A stretch of DNA of 28,694 bases from Methylobacteriaceae bacterium (lineage in GTDB: Bacteria > Pseudomonadota > Alphaproteobacteria > Rhizobiales > Beijerinckiaceae), in contig JAISTL010000242.1 of NCBI GenBank assembly GCA_031272615.1, positions 1 through 28,694 of the forward strand, in the 5' to 3' direction. The notes beneath the pieces were generated by a model, which was not told where the DNA came from, ran no database searches, and worked only from the letters and a program-made list of their open reading frames with translations. The position numbers were made by a program, and so were the translations under genes. Below, piece by piece: positions 1-7,808 of the stretch (positions are counted from its first letter, which is position 1; every line of letters begins with the position of its first letter).

Positions 1-1939
1 GCGCTGCCGGGACATTGCCGCGGAGGGCGAGGCGTTGCGCGCCGTGGAGGGTGTAGTCTCCGATGAGGAGCGTCGGGCGCTGCGCGAAAAACGGAACACC
101 GCTTGGGCGGTCCATAAGCGCGCCCTGACCCTCGGGACGGCGGAAGCCTTCGAGGCGGTGCTCAACGAGGACGACGAGGTGACGGAACGCGTGCTCAAGT
201 CCGCCGATAGTGCCGCCAAACTCACCCGGGTACAGCATGACCGCTTCGTGGAAGAGCGCAAGCTGGAAGACTGCCGCCGCGCTTTGGCGGAGGCGGAAGC
301 CCGGCAGGCCGCCCTCATCGCCGAAACGGGCGCGCGGCTCGCCCGTGTGGCTCCGGGCTTCGGTGGACTGAACGATTGGCCCCGGGTCACCGCCGCCCTG
401 CGCCGGCATGGGGAGGCCGCGGCGTTGGCCGGGCGGCGGCGGGAGGCGGCGGCGACACTTGCCGAGCTACACGCTGCGGAGGCGGCGTTGTTCACCGACG
501 CCGCCGCGGTTTTTGCCGCAGTCGGGCTTGAGCCGCCCGCCCCCGGAGACTGGGAAACCTGCTTTGCCCGTGGTGAGGCGTTCCGCCAGGAGGTGCAGGA
601 GCTGGCGGAAACCGGGCGGCTCCGCGATGCCGCCGTTGCCGCCGCCACCGAGCGCCGGCGCGCTTTTGACGCGTGCGTGACTGATTACGAAACCGCCAAA
701 ACCCTGTGGCGCGAGGCGCAGCGGGGCACCTGGCTGATGGGCGCCGACGGGCCGCGCCCGCCGGAGGATGTCGCCGTTGTGCTCGATGAGCGGCTGCCGC
801 AGCTGGAACAGCGTGTCACCGAACGGAACAGCTTGCTGCGCCGCATCCGGGACATGGAGGCGGACCGTGAGTCCTTTGCGAAAGCGGTGGCGGACATTGC
901 CGCCGCTCTGGACACTCCGGTGGCGGGGAAATCCTCCGGCGCCGTCTGGCAGGATTTGCGCGGGCGCATCCGCGACGCCGTCGCCGCCCGCAGGAAATGC
1001 GAGGAACTGGGTGGGAACCTGGCCGAGGAACACGAGCGGCTGGCCCAGGTCAAGCGGGAAATCGACTCGCTGGAAGCCACAAAACAGCTGATTCTGGCGG
1101 CGGTCCCCGTGGACTCCCTTGACGCGGCGCGCGTCCGTCTCGAAGCGTTGCAGCAGCGCAAGACCCTTCAGCGCCAGGTGCTGGAGGCCGAGCGCGAGGC
1201 GCTGCAGGCGCTGGGCGGCGACGATACGGCGGCCCTTGCCGCCGTGCTCGACCCGCTGAACCGCGCGGCGCTGGAAGGTGAGATTCGTGTGGCGGAGGCC
1301 CGGGTCATCGAAGCGCAGGCCGCCCGGCAGGAGCGCTACGCCGAGCTGAAAAGCGCCGGACAGGCTGAAGCCGCGGTGGCGGGCGATGCCTCGGCGGTGG
1401 CGCTGCGCACCCGCTATCAGACCGTGGCCCTGGAACTTTCGGCCGGAGCCGAGGAGTATTTCAAGCTGGCGGCGGGTTTGCTGGCGGCGGAGCGGGCATT
1501 GGGCCTCTACCGCGACACCCACCGCGGCCCGATGATGCTGGAAGCCTCGCGGATTTTCGCCGATATGTCGGGCGGCAACTACCGGGAACTCACCACCCAG
1601 CCTGATGAGAAGCACAATGACATTCTCATCGCCGTTTCCGCCGCCGGCGCCTCACGCCGGGTGGAAGAGCTCTCCGACGGCGCCCGCGCCCAGCTCTATC
1701 TGGCGCTGCGTATGGCCGGTTTCCACGAGTTCATCAAAACCCGCAGCCCCGTGCCGTTCCTCGCCGATGATATCCTGGAGCCCTTCGATGACCACCGCGC
1801 CGCCGCCACCTTCACCCATCTGGCGCGCATGGCGGAGCACGGCCAGGTGATCTATCTCACCCACCACCGCCACCTGGTCGACCTGGCGCACCGCACGGTG
1901 CCGGGCGCGCGTATCCACGAACTGGAAAAAAAGGGATAG
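1..1939 (+). CDS. YhaN-like AAA/SMC-type ATPase, C-terminal part (5' end outside window)
   Basis: The frame is open from the first bases of the window, so the N-terminus and its Walker A lie upstream; about 645 residues are visible. Most of the visible chain is long Glu/Arg/Ala-rich coiled coil (roughly the first 480 residues). Near the C-terminus come an ABC-type signature (LSDGARAQLYLALR), a Walker B-like strand (VPFLADDILEPFDD) and a switch-like LTHHRHLVDLA, the layout of Rad50/SbcC and YhaN proteins. YhaN relatives usually pair with a YhaO/SbcD-like metallophosphoesterase and are thought to act on DNA ends; that partner would be upstream and cannot be seen. The gene ends 8 bases before the heptamer repeat element. 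The ATPase class is certain; YhaN rather than SbcC is likely from the C-terminal sequence. Confidence 0.85.
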   Translation, partial: RCRDIAAEGEALRAVEGVVSDEERRALREKRNTAWAVHKRALTLGTAEAFEAVLNEDDEVTERVLKSADSAAKLTRVQHDRFVEERKLEDCRRALAEAEARQAALIAETGARLARVAPGFGGLNDWPRVTAALRRHGEAAALAGRRREAAATLAELHAAEAALFTDAAAVFAAVGLEPPAPGDWETCFARGEAFRQEVQELAETGRLRDAAVAAATERRRAFDACVTDYETAKTLWREAQRGTWLMGADGPRPPEDVAVVLDERLPQLEQRVTERNSLLRRIRDMEADRESFAKAVADIAAALDTPVAGKSSGAVWQDLRGRIRDAVAARRKCEELGGNLAEEHERLAQVKREIDSLEATKQLILAAVPVDSLDAARVRLEALQQRKTLQRQVLEAEREALQALGGDDTAALAAVLDPLNRAALEGEIRVAEARVIEAQAARQERYAELKSAGQAEAAVAGDASAVALRTRYQTVALELSAGAEEYFKLAAGLLAAERALGLYRDTHRGPMMLEASRIFADMSGGNYRELTTQPDEKHNDILIAVSAAGASRRVEELSDGARAQLYLALRMAGFHEFIKTRSPVPFLADDILEPFDDHRAAATFTHLARMAEHGQVIYLTHHRHLVDLAHRTVPGARIHELEKKG

Positions 1940-1947
1940 AGGGTTTT

Positions 1948-2052
1948 GGTGGACGGGGGTGGACAAGGGTGGACATTTTTCTGTTGTGGATTCCCTTATC
2001 CCGGCACGAATTGTAAAGCCGGTCCCCGTCCACCGTGTCCACCATGTCCACC
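1948..2052. repeat. Inverted pair of triple heptamer arrays (GGTGGAC x3 / GTCCACC x3)
   Basis: Three GGTGGAC copies start at 1948, 1958 and 1968 (10-base period). Three GTCCACC copies, the exact reverse complement, start at 2028, 2037 and 2046 (9-base period). The first arm also gives an 11-base perfect match, GGTGGACGGGG (1948-1958) with CCCCGTCCACC (2024-2034), so pairing can occur in several registers. The interval between the arms holds a smaller inverted repeat, CCGGC/GCCGG. The element lies between two convergent genes. It could be a bidirectional terminator, a REP-like dispersed element or a protein-binding array; the sequence does not decide. Confidence 0.85.
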
Positions 2053-2082
2053 GGAGCCTCTCGTCTGGATTTCCGCCGCCCA

Positions 2083-2571
2083 TCAATGGTCACCCGGCCT
2101 CCCGTCGCCGGCAGCCGGCACAATCTCCGGCGCTGACCCGGAGTGAAGCATTCCAGCGAATCGCCTCACTGAAACGACGATGGCCGCATACGGAGAAAGC
2201 ACCAAAGTCGCGTGACCGGGATAAAACTCGATACACCAGCTGAATGCTCTATCGCAGATCCATTTGCGGTAACTGTAGTGTTCCAAATGCGGAAACAATT
2301 GCCGCACGTCACTGATATCTCCCCCGAAACACGGGTCACTGTAGAGATCTGAGAACAGATACGCATATCCATAAATCACGTATTTCTCTTGAAAATACCG
2401 TATGATGCTCAATTCATCATAATATCCGTCATATTTTTCAATGACATAATTGCTCTTCCAATCAATCTGTGTGACATCCATCACAAAGCGTGAGACGAAA
2501 GCCCTGGCCAACATCTCTTTGTCGAACCGATTGTTTATGATCGTCAACTTTTGGAAAATAGCCGGTTCCAT
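2083..2571 (-). CDS. Hypothetical protein, 162 aa, AT-richer than its neighbours
   Basis: I do not recognise this protein. It has no signal peptide or clear membrane segment. It is rich in aromatic residues (for example YDGYYDEL and YVIYGYAYLF), which suggests a small folded cytoplasmic domain. An upstream GGAGATGAGG supports the ATG at 2571. Base composition falls visibly from about 2165 to 2560 (AT-rich codons, long A/T runs), unlike the flanking genes, while the last 25-30 residues (ending PAAGDGRPGDH) are GC-rich like the host. This suggests acquired DNA whose frame reads into native sequence. It lies 47 bases after the M14 peptidase gene on the same strand and could be co-transcribed with it. 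That it is a gene is fairly likely; its function is unknown. Confidence 0.6.
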   Translation of the reverse strand: MEPAIFQKLTIINNRFDKEMLARAFVSRFVMDVTQIDWKSNYVIEKYDGYYDELSIIRYFQEKYVIYGYAYLFSDLYSDPCFGGDISDVRQLFPHLEHYSYRKWICDRAFSWCIEFYPGHATLVLSPYAAIVVSVRRFAGMLHSGSAPEIVPAAGDGRPGDH

Positions 2572-2618
2572 CGCCTCATCTCCACCCCCGGCAACATAGC
2601 CAAACCGTCCGAAACCGT

Positions 2619-4358
2619 CTACACAGTTCCCTTGTCCCGCAGCAGTTCCTGGTAAACGTCGTAGGCTGCCAGCGTCAGCGCTTCCTGCGCCGTGTGGCCG
2701 GCGACGAAGGCCTCGCCGTAGATGGTTTCATCGGGATACTCGGTGATGAGCGTCAGCGGCTCCTCGTGCCGTTCGTCCACGGAAATCATGCACGGAAACC
2801 CTTCGATAATCTCGAAGCCCGTGGCGCCGGCATGGATTTCATAGAGCTTGATCTGGGCGTCGTTCAACTCCCGCAGGCCGGGAACGTCGGCAAGCCGCCC
2901 GGTGACCTCCCGCATCAGTCGCCGGGCAAAGTCGGCCCAGTCCCGGTGGTGGCGCATCACCAGGAAGAACCCTTTCGGCAGCGTCCACAGCTCGAAGCCG
3001 CGCGGCACATAACCGGAGAGCGGGCGCGTCCACTCATGGGACGGGTAGCCGTGCAGGTTGATATGCAGTTTGGCGTCGGTGAGGCCGAGGCCGACAAGCC
3101 GGATGTTCTTCTCGTAGACATGGTCGCCGAACTGGTAGTCGATGTCGTTGCCCTGGGCGGTATAGCGGGCGGCGTGGTGCATATGGAACGGGTTGGCACG
3201 GGAGAGCGTGCGCTGGACGGCGTAGCCGTCGGGGTTCTCCAGCGGAGTCACGAAAAAATGGCTTTCCCGATGTCCGGCCAAGGTCTGCGCCGCTCTCAGC
3301 GCGCCGACGATGGCGGTGGTTTCATTGGGGTGCTGGCCGCCGCTGAGGATCACCGGCGCGTCGTTACCCTTGTGATAGCGGGCGATGATCCGCCGCCCCA
3401 TGCGTGAGCGCGCCTCGAATTCGGTTCCGGGAACCTTGGCCAGCTCGGCGTAAATCTGCGCCGTATCCAGCGCCGCCCGGGCCTGGGCAAGCGGCTGGAT
3501 GATCGAGCGCCGTTCCTCGACACGGAAGGCGAGCGTTTCCACTTTGACCCACGGGGCGCCGTCGCGGATATCGGGGACGATCTGTCCCGGTCGCAGGGTG
3601 CGGTCTCCCAGCGGTTTGCCGGCCTTCTTCTGAAACAGTTCCAGCAGGGAAAAATAGAAATCCTCGTGCAGTGCCTCCTGCAGACTGAGCATTTCCTCGC
3701 CGACGCCGAGACGCCGTTCCCGCGCCGGCAGCCGCGCCGAAATCGCCAGCGTGTCGAAATAGGGCTCCTCGTCTCCCCAGGGATAATCGGCAATCGCCGC
3801 CATGGTTTCGGCAAACAGGGTCTCGAAGTCGGTGGGCAGCCGTTCATCGATGAGGCTGCCGTCGGCGAGGCGCGCCCTGAGCCACCCCGTGGGCGAGAGC
3901 AGCGTCTGACCGATACAATCCTCGTGTTCCCGGTTCGGGGCAAACACGTCGGTTTCGGTGACGTGTGAGTAAACGTCGGTGGTGATGACGGTATAATGCA
4001 GGTCTTTGCGGGAGCCCGGCTCGAAACGCAACGGCAGGTCGCCGGTCAGCGCCGCCAGCGGATAGGCTTCCAGCAGAAAGCGGTTGTCCGGCGCCGGCGG
4101 ACGCACCGGATAGCGCACGACAATTTCGCGTATCATCGACAGATCCGCGTCCAGAAACCATGTGAGCAGCGGCTTGTAGGCGGCGCGCACACGCGCTTTG
4201 ACGCCGAAGGCGGCCAGCGCCTCCTCAGCCTGCCGCCGTGCCAGCATGTCCTCGAATACCCACGCCTCGAGTTCGGCGCCGCGGTATTGTTCCGAGCCGA
4301 AGTCGGCGACCAGCCGTTCCAGGGTCCGCTCGAAGTGTCGTTCAAAAATAACCGTCAT
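2619..4358 (-). CDS. M14-type zinc carboxypeptidase, cytoplasmic
   Basis: This is a 579-residue protein with a C-terminal M14 carboxypeptidase-like domain. The zinc motif HPNE gives His343 and Glu346, a later LHINLHGYP supplies the third histidine (His432 or His436), and Glu540 in LITEYPDE sits where the catalytic glutamate is expected. The first 300 or so residues are a family-specific N-terminal region. The ATG at 4358 is chosen because it overlaps the stop of the upstream permease (ATGA); the frame is open further upstream, but that part lies inside the permease gene. There is no signal peptide, so the enzyme should act in the cytoplasm, presumably on peptides brought in by the importer encoded just upstream. 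The peptidase family is well supported; the substrate is unknown, and amide or amino-acid conjugates are alternatives. Confidence 0.85.
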   Translation of the reverse strand: MTVIFERHFERTLERLVADFGSEQYRGAELEAWVFEDMLARRQAEEALAAFGVKARVRAAYKPLLTWFLDADLSMIREIVVRYPVRPPAPDNRFLLEAYPLAALTGDLPLRFEPGSRKDLHYTVITTDVYSHVTETDVFAPNREHEDCIGQTLLSPTGWLRARLADGSLIDERLPTDFETLFAETMAAIADYPWGDEEPYFDTLAISARLPARERRLGVGEEMLSLQEALHEDFYFSLLELFQKKAGKPLGDRTLRPGQIVPDIRDGAPWVKVETLAFRVEERRSIIQPLAQARAALDTAQIYAELAKVPGTEFEARSRMGRRIIARYHKGNDAPVILSGGQHPNETTAIVGALRAAQTLAGHRESHFFVTPLENPDGYAVQRTLSRANPFHMHHAARYTAQGNDIDYQFGDHVYEKNIRLVGLGLTDAKLHINLHGYPSHEWTRPLSGYVPRGFELWTLPKGFFLVMRHHRDWADFARRLMREVTGRLADVPGLRELNDAQIKLYEIHAGATGFEIIEGFPCMISVDERHEEPLTLITEYPDETIYGEAFVAGHTAQEALTLAAYDVYQELLRDKGTV

Positions 4359-5200
4359 TGTGTTGCCCTGCCTGTCGGGTCGAGGCTGTCGCGCAGCCAA
4401 TCGCCCAGAAGATTGAGTCCGAGAACCGTCAGCAGGATGGCGATGCCGGGGAACACGCTCACCCACCAGGCGGATTGCAGATAGGTGCGGCCTTCCGCCA
4501 GCATGCCGCCCCAACTGGGAATGGTGAGATCGACGCCGACGCCGACGAAGGTCAGGCTGCTCTCCAGCAGGATGTTGTTGGCGACGTTGAGGGTGGAGAG
4601 CACGATCACCGGCCCGACGAGGTTCGGCAGCAGGTGGCGGAACAGAATCACCGGCGACGACACGCCGATGGCCCGCGCCGACTGGATGAATTCCCGCTCC
4701 CGCAGTGACAGCACCGCGCCGCGGACCAGCCGGGCGAACTGCACCCACTGGGAGACGATGAGCAGGATGATGGTGTTGCGCAAACTGCCGCCGATGATCG
4801 CGACAAACGTGATGGCCAGCAGAATGAATGGCAGGGCCAGCTGCACATCGGCGAACCGCATGACGAACATGTCGGTGATGCCGCGGAAATACCCGGAAAT
4901 CAGCCCGAACACCACGCCGATGACCACCGCCCCCGCCACCGAGGCAAACCCGACGATGAGCGAGATGCGCCCGGCGTAGATGACGCGCATCAGCACGTCG
5001 CGCCCCAGCGGGTCGGTGCCCAGCGGATGCGCCCAGTTGGTGAAGGGCGGCAGTAGCCGCAGACCGAGATTAATCTTGGTGGCGCTGCCGGCGAAGAACA
5101 GGGAGGTGGTGATCACCGCCAGGGTGATGCCGACGACGAGAACGGCGCCGACATAAAACTCGGGGGTGAACGTGCGGGAAGAGGAGTGTGCGTCGGCCAT
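4355..5200 (-). CDS. Peptide ABC transporter permease, DppC type
   Basis: This 281-residue inner-membrane permease has an N-terminal helix (about residues 17-38) followed by the conserved GTDPLGRDVLMRVIYAGR stretch of the DppC/OppC family, then about five more helices. The cytoplasmic EAA loop (SARAIGVSSPVILFRHLLPN) contacts the ATPase. The length is typical for DppC. The start at 5200 lies 3 bases after the stop of the DppB-type gene, with GGAG six bases upstream. Its own stop overlaps the M14 peptidase start by four bases, indicating translational coupling. It should pair with the DppB-type subunit to form the membrane channel. Family assignment is firm; which peptides are carried is not shown. 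Confidence 0.93.
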   Translation of the reverse strand: MADAHSSSRTFTPEFYVGAVLVVGITLAVITTSLFFAGSATKINLGLRLLPPFTNWAHPLGTDPLGRDVLMRVIYAGRISLIVGFASVAGAVVIGVVFGLISGYFRGITDMFVMRFADVQLALPFILLAITFVAIIGGSLRNTIILLIVSQWVQFARLVRGAVLSLREREFIQSARAIGVSSPVILFRHLLPNLVGPVIVLSTLNVANNILLESSLTFVGVGVDLTIPSWGGMLAEGRTYLQSAWWVSVFPGIAILLTVLGLNLLGDWLRDSLDPTGRATQ

Positions 5201-5203
5201 GGC

Positions 5204-6124
5204 TCACTCCGCCCGGATACGCGGGTCAAGGAACCCGTAGGCGATGTCCACCAGCAGGTTGACCAGCACGATCATCAGTGACAGGATGGCGATCACCGCC
5301 TGCAGCACCGGGTAGTTGCGCGCCGCCACGGCGTCGAAGGCGAGGGTGCCCATGCCCTGCCAGTTGAACACCCGCTCGATGATGACGATGCCGCCCAGAA
5401 GGCCGCCGAACTGCAGGCCGAAATAGGTGACCAGCGTGATGGCGCAGTTTTTCAGGGCGTGCTTGTAAAGCACCACGTTCTCCGAAAGCCCCTTGGCCCG
5501 GGCCACCATGATGTATTGGGATTGCAGGGTTTCCAGCATGGCGCCGCGCACCAGGCGCACATTGGTGGCGGTGAGAATCAGCCCCATGGTCGCCGCCGGC
5601 ATCAGGATGGTCGACGGCCCGCCCATGCCGCTCGCCGGCAGCCAGTTGAGGGTGATGGCGAAGGCCAGCACGAACATGGTGCCCAGCCAGAAATTGGGGA
5701 ACGACAGGCCGATGAGCGAGAAAATGCGGATAACCTGATCCGGCCAGCGGCCCTTGGCGGTGGCGGCCTTGATCCCCAACGGAATGGACACGACAACGGA
5801 GAAGATGAGCGACACCGCCGCCAGCAGCAGGGTGGCAGGCAGCGCCCGGTTGACCAGCTGCGACACCGGATAACCGTCGAAACTGGTGCCGAGGTCGCCG
5901 GTCACCAACCCTTTGAGAAACTCGAAATACTGGGTGAGGAACGGCCGGTTCAGCCCCAGCGCCTCACGGATGCGCGCCAGGTCTTCCTCGGTGACGCTGC
6001 CGGCTCCCTGCGCCAGCATGATGGCCGGGTCCCCGGTCATGCGGATGGCGAGAGCGACGATCAACGTCACCGCAAACACCACAAACACCGCCTGCGCACA
6101 GCGCTTTGCGATAAACTGTACCAT
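5204..6124 (-). CDS. Peptide ABC transporter permease, DppB type
   Basis: This 306-residue permease has the DppB/OppB/GsiC architecture: one N-terminal helix (IAKRCAQAVFVVFAVTLIVA), a periplasmic segment with LGLNRPFLTQYFEFL and GDLGTSF, then five helices with the EAA-type loop MVARAKGLSENVVLYKHALKN. The ATG at 6124 agrees with the family N-terminus, although the ribosome site is weak. It is separated from the upstream binding-protein gene by 135 bases holding a strong stem-loop, and from the following permease by 3 bases. It forms half of the translocation pore. The assignment is firm at family level. Confidence 0.93.
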   Translation of the reverse strand: MVQFIAKRCAQAVFVVFAVTLIVALAIRMTGDPAIMLAQGAGSVTEEDLARIREALGLNRPFLTQYFEFLKGLVTGDLGTSFDGYPVSQLVNRALPATLLLAAVSLIFSVVVSIPLGIKAATAKGRWPDQVIRIFSLIGLSFPNFWLGTMFVLAFAITLNWLPASGMGGPSTILMPAATMGLILTATNVRLVRGAMLETLQSQYIMVARAKGLSENVVLYKHALKNCAITLVTYFGLQFGGLLGGIVIIERVFNWQGMGTLAFDAVAARNYPVLQAVIAILSLMIVLVNLLVDIAYGFLDPRIRAE

Positions 6125-6204
6125 GGGATCCGACGCGCTCCCCTCTTCCGGCTCTCGCTATACACCCGTTCCGGCAACGTGTGCAACATCTTCACACAAC
6201 TTGA

Positions 6205-6234
6205 GCGCCCGCGACGCCTGGGCATCGCGGGCGC
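6205..6234 (-). other. Intercistronic stem-loop between binding-protein and permease genes
   Basis: A perfect 10-base stem (GCGCCCGCGA at 6205-6214 pairing with 6225-6234) closes a 10-base loop. In the direction of the operon no T-run follows it, so it is not a standard intrinsic terminator. Its position, after the binding-protein gene and before the permeases, is where many importers carry stabilising or attenuating hairpins that keep the binding protein in excess. The role is inferred. Confidence 0.6.
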
Positions 6235-6259
6235 AAAACACATACACGGCGCCAAAGAG

Positions 6260-7795
6260 CTATTCCACCGTCACATTGGTCAGCCGCAGCCGGTTGTCCG
6301 GCGGGGCGTCAAAGCCCTTGACCCGCTTGTTGACGCCGAAAATGGCGTTGGAATTGTAGAGTTCCATTTCCAGGGCGTGGTCGGCCGCGTATTTGCCGAC
6401 TTCCTTGAGAATGGCCTCGCGCTTGGCCCGATCGGTGATGTTGCGCTGGGATTCCAGCAGCTTGTCCATCTCCGGGTCCTTCTCGTACGGATTCCACTTT
6501 TCACCCGAGTGGTACATGGAATAGGCCGTGTTGTCGAAGTCGAAGGTCCAGCCGCCCCACTTCTGCTGGAACATCTCGCCGGTCTTGCCCGGAGGGATGA
6601 TATCGTTGAGCAGAACGTTGAGTTCATAGGGCTTCACCGTCGCTTCCACACCCACCGCCGAGAGATAGGCCGCAACCGCCTGGGCCACTTCGCCCATGGT
6701 GGCGTCATTGGCGCGCACGTCGATCTGAACCTTGGCGCCGGACGCGACTCCCGCTTCCTTGAGCAGCTTCTGCGCGCCCTCCGGGTCGAACGGCACCGGC
6801 TTCAGATCCGGGTCGTACCCGAAGGACAGGCGGCCTTGGAACGAGGCGATGGGTTCGGCCTGTCCGGCCAGAATGCTCTTGATGATGGTGTCGCGATCCA
6901 CCGCCATGATCAGCGCCTTGCGCACCCGCACGTCCTTGGTGATGCCGCTCTGGGTGTTGAAACGCAGGGCGTCCACTGTCGGGCCGGGGATGGAGACCAC
7001 GTCCAGCTTGGCGTCGGCGGCGATGGTGGGAATCATCGCCACCGGGATGATCGGCGGAATGACGATGTCGACGCTGCCGGTCTGCAGTTCCGCCACCGCC
7101 GTCGAAGGTTCGGAAATGAAGTGGTACTCCACCTTGTCGAGTTTGGGCGCGCCGCCCCAGTGTTCCGCGAAGGCCTCGAGATTGATGGCGACCTTCGGCT
7201 CATAGGTGACGAACTTGAACGGGCCGGTGCCGACCGGATGGGTGTTGAAATAATCCTCGCCCTTCTCCTTGATGTATTGGGGCGGAACGATCATGGCGCC
7301 GTATCCGGCGAGCTTGGTGAGCAGCACCGGGTCAGGCGCCTTGAGCTGGAAGTCGACGGTGTAGTCGTCCACCACCTCCACCTTCTCGATGACGATATAG
7401 TTGGAGCGTTGCGGGCCCTTGGCGCCTTCTTCACCCAGAAGCCGCTCGAAGGTGAATTTCACCGCCTCGGCGTTGAACGGTTCGCCGTTATGGAACTTGA
7501 CGCCCTGGCGCAGCTTGAAGCGCAGGCGCTTGCCGTCGTCCAGCTCTTCCCAGGAGAGGGCGAGGCCCGGCACCAGCTGCATGTCCGGCCCGCGGTAGGT
7601 CAGGCCGTCATAGATGTTGGTGGACACCGCCGCCCACGCCACCAGGAAGGTGTCGATGGGGTCCCAGCTGCCCGCGTCCTGGGAAAGGCCGAGTTTCAGG
7701 GTTCCGCCGGCGAAGGCGGGAACCGTGCCGAGAGCTCCCGCTCCGGCAACAGACGCCGCCAGCAGGGCGACGCGCAATCCGGTAGGTTTGAACAT
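6260..7795 (-). CDS. Periplasmic peptide-binding protein of ABC importer (SBP family 5)
   Basis: This 511-residue protein begins with a Sec signal peptide: positively charged start, hydrophobic run of about 18 residues and a likely cut after Ala29 (PAFA/GG). The mature part follows the DppA/OppA pattern: TLKLGLSQDAGSWDP near the start, LRFKLRQGVKFHNGEPFNAE around residue 100 and VRKALIMAVDRDTII in the middle. It captures substrate in the periplasm and delivers it to the two permeases. AGGAGG lies seven bases before the ATG at 7795 and abuts the stop codon of the ATPase gene, which fixes the start. It is one of the strongest ribosome sites in the window, fitting high expression. The family is sure; the ligand cannot be told from sequence. 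Confidence 0.94.
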   Translation of the reverse strand: MFKPTGLRVALLAASVAGAGALGTVPAFAGGTLKLGLSQDAGSWDPIDTFLVAWAAVSTNIYDGLTYRGPDMQLVPGLALSWEELDDGKRLRFKLRQGVKFHNGEPFNAEAVKFTFERLLGEEGAKGPQRSNYIVIEKVEVVDDYTVDFQLKAPDPVLLTKLAGYGAMIVPPQYIKEKGEDYFNTHPVGTGPFKFVTYEPKVAINLEAFAEHWGGAPKLDKVEYHFISEPSTAVAELQTGSVDIVIPPIIPVAMIPTIAADAKLDVVSIPGPTVDALRFNTQSGITKDVRVRKALIMAVDRDTIIKSILAGQAEPIASFQGRLSFGYDPDLKPVPFDPEGAQKLLKEAGVASGAKVQIDVRANDATMGEVAQAVAAYLSAVGVEATVKPYELNVLLNDIIPPGKTGEMFQQKWGGWTFDFDNTAYSMYHSGEKWNPYEKDPEMDKLLESQRNITDRAKREAILKEVGKYAADHALEMELYNSNAIFGVNKRVKGFDAPPDNRLRLTNVTVE

Positions 7796-7808
7796 GCTGT
7801 ATCCTCCT

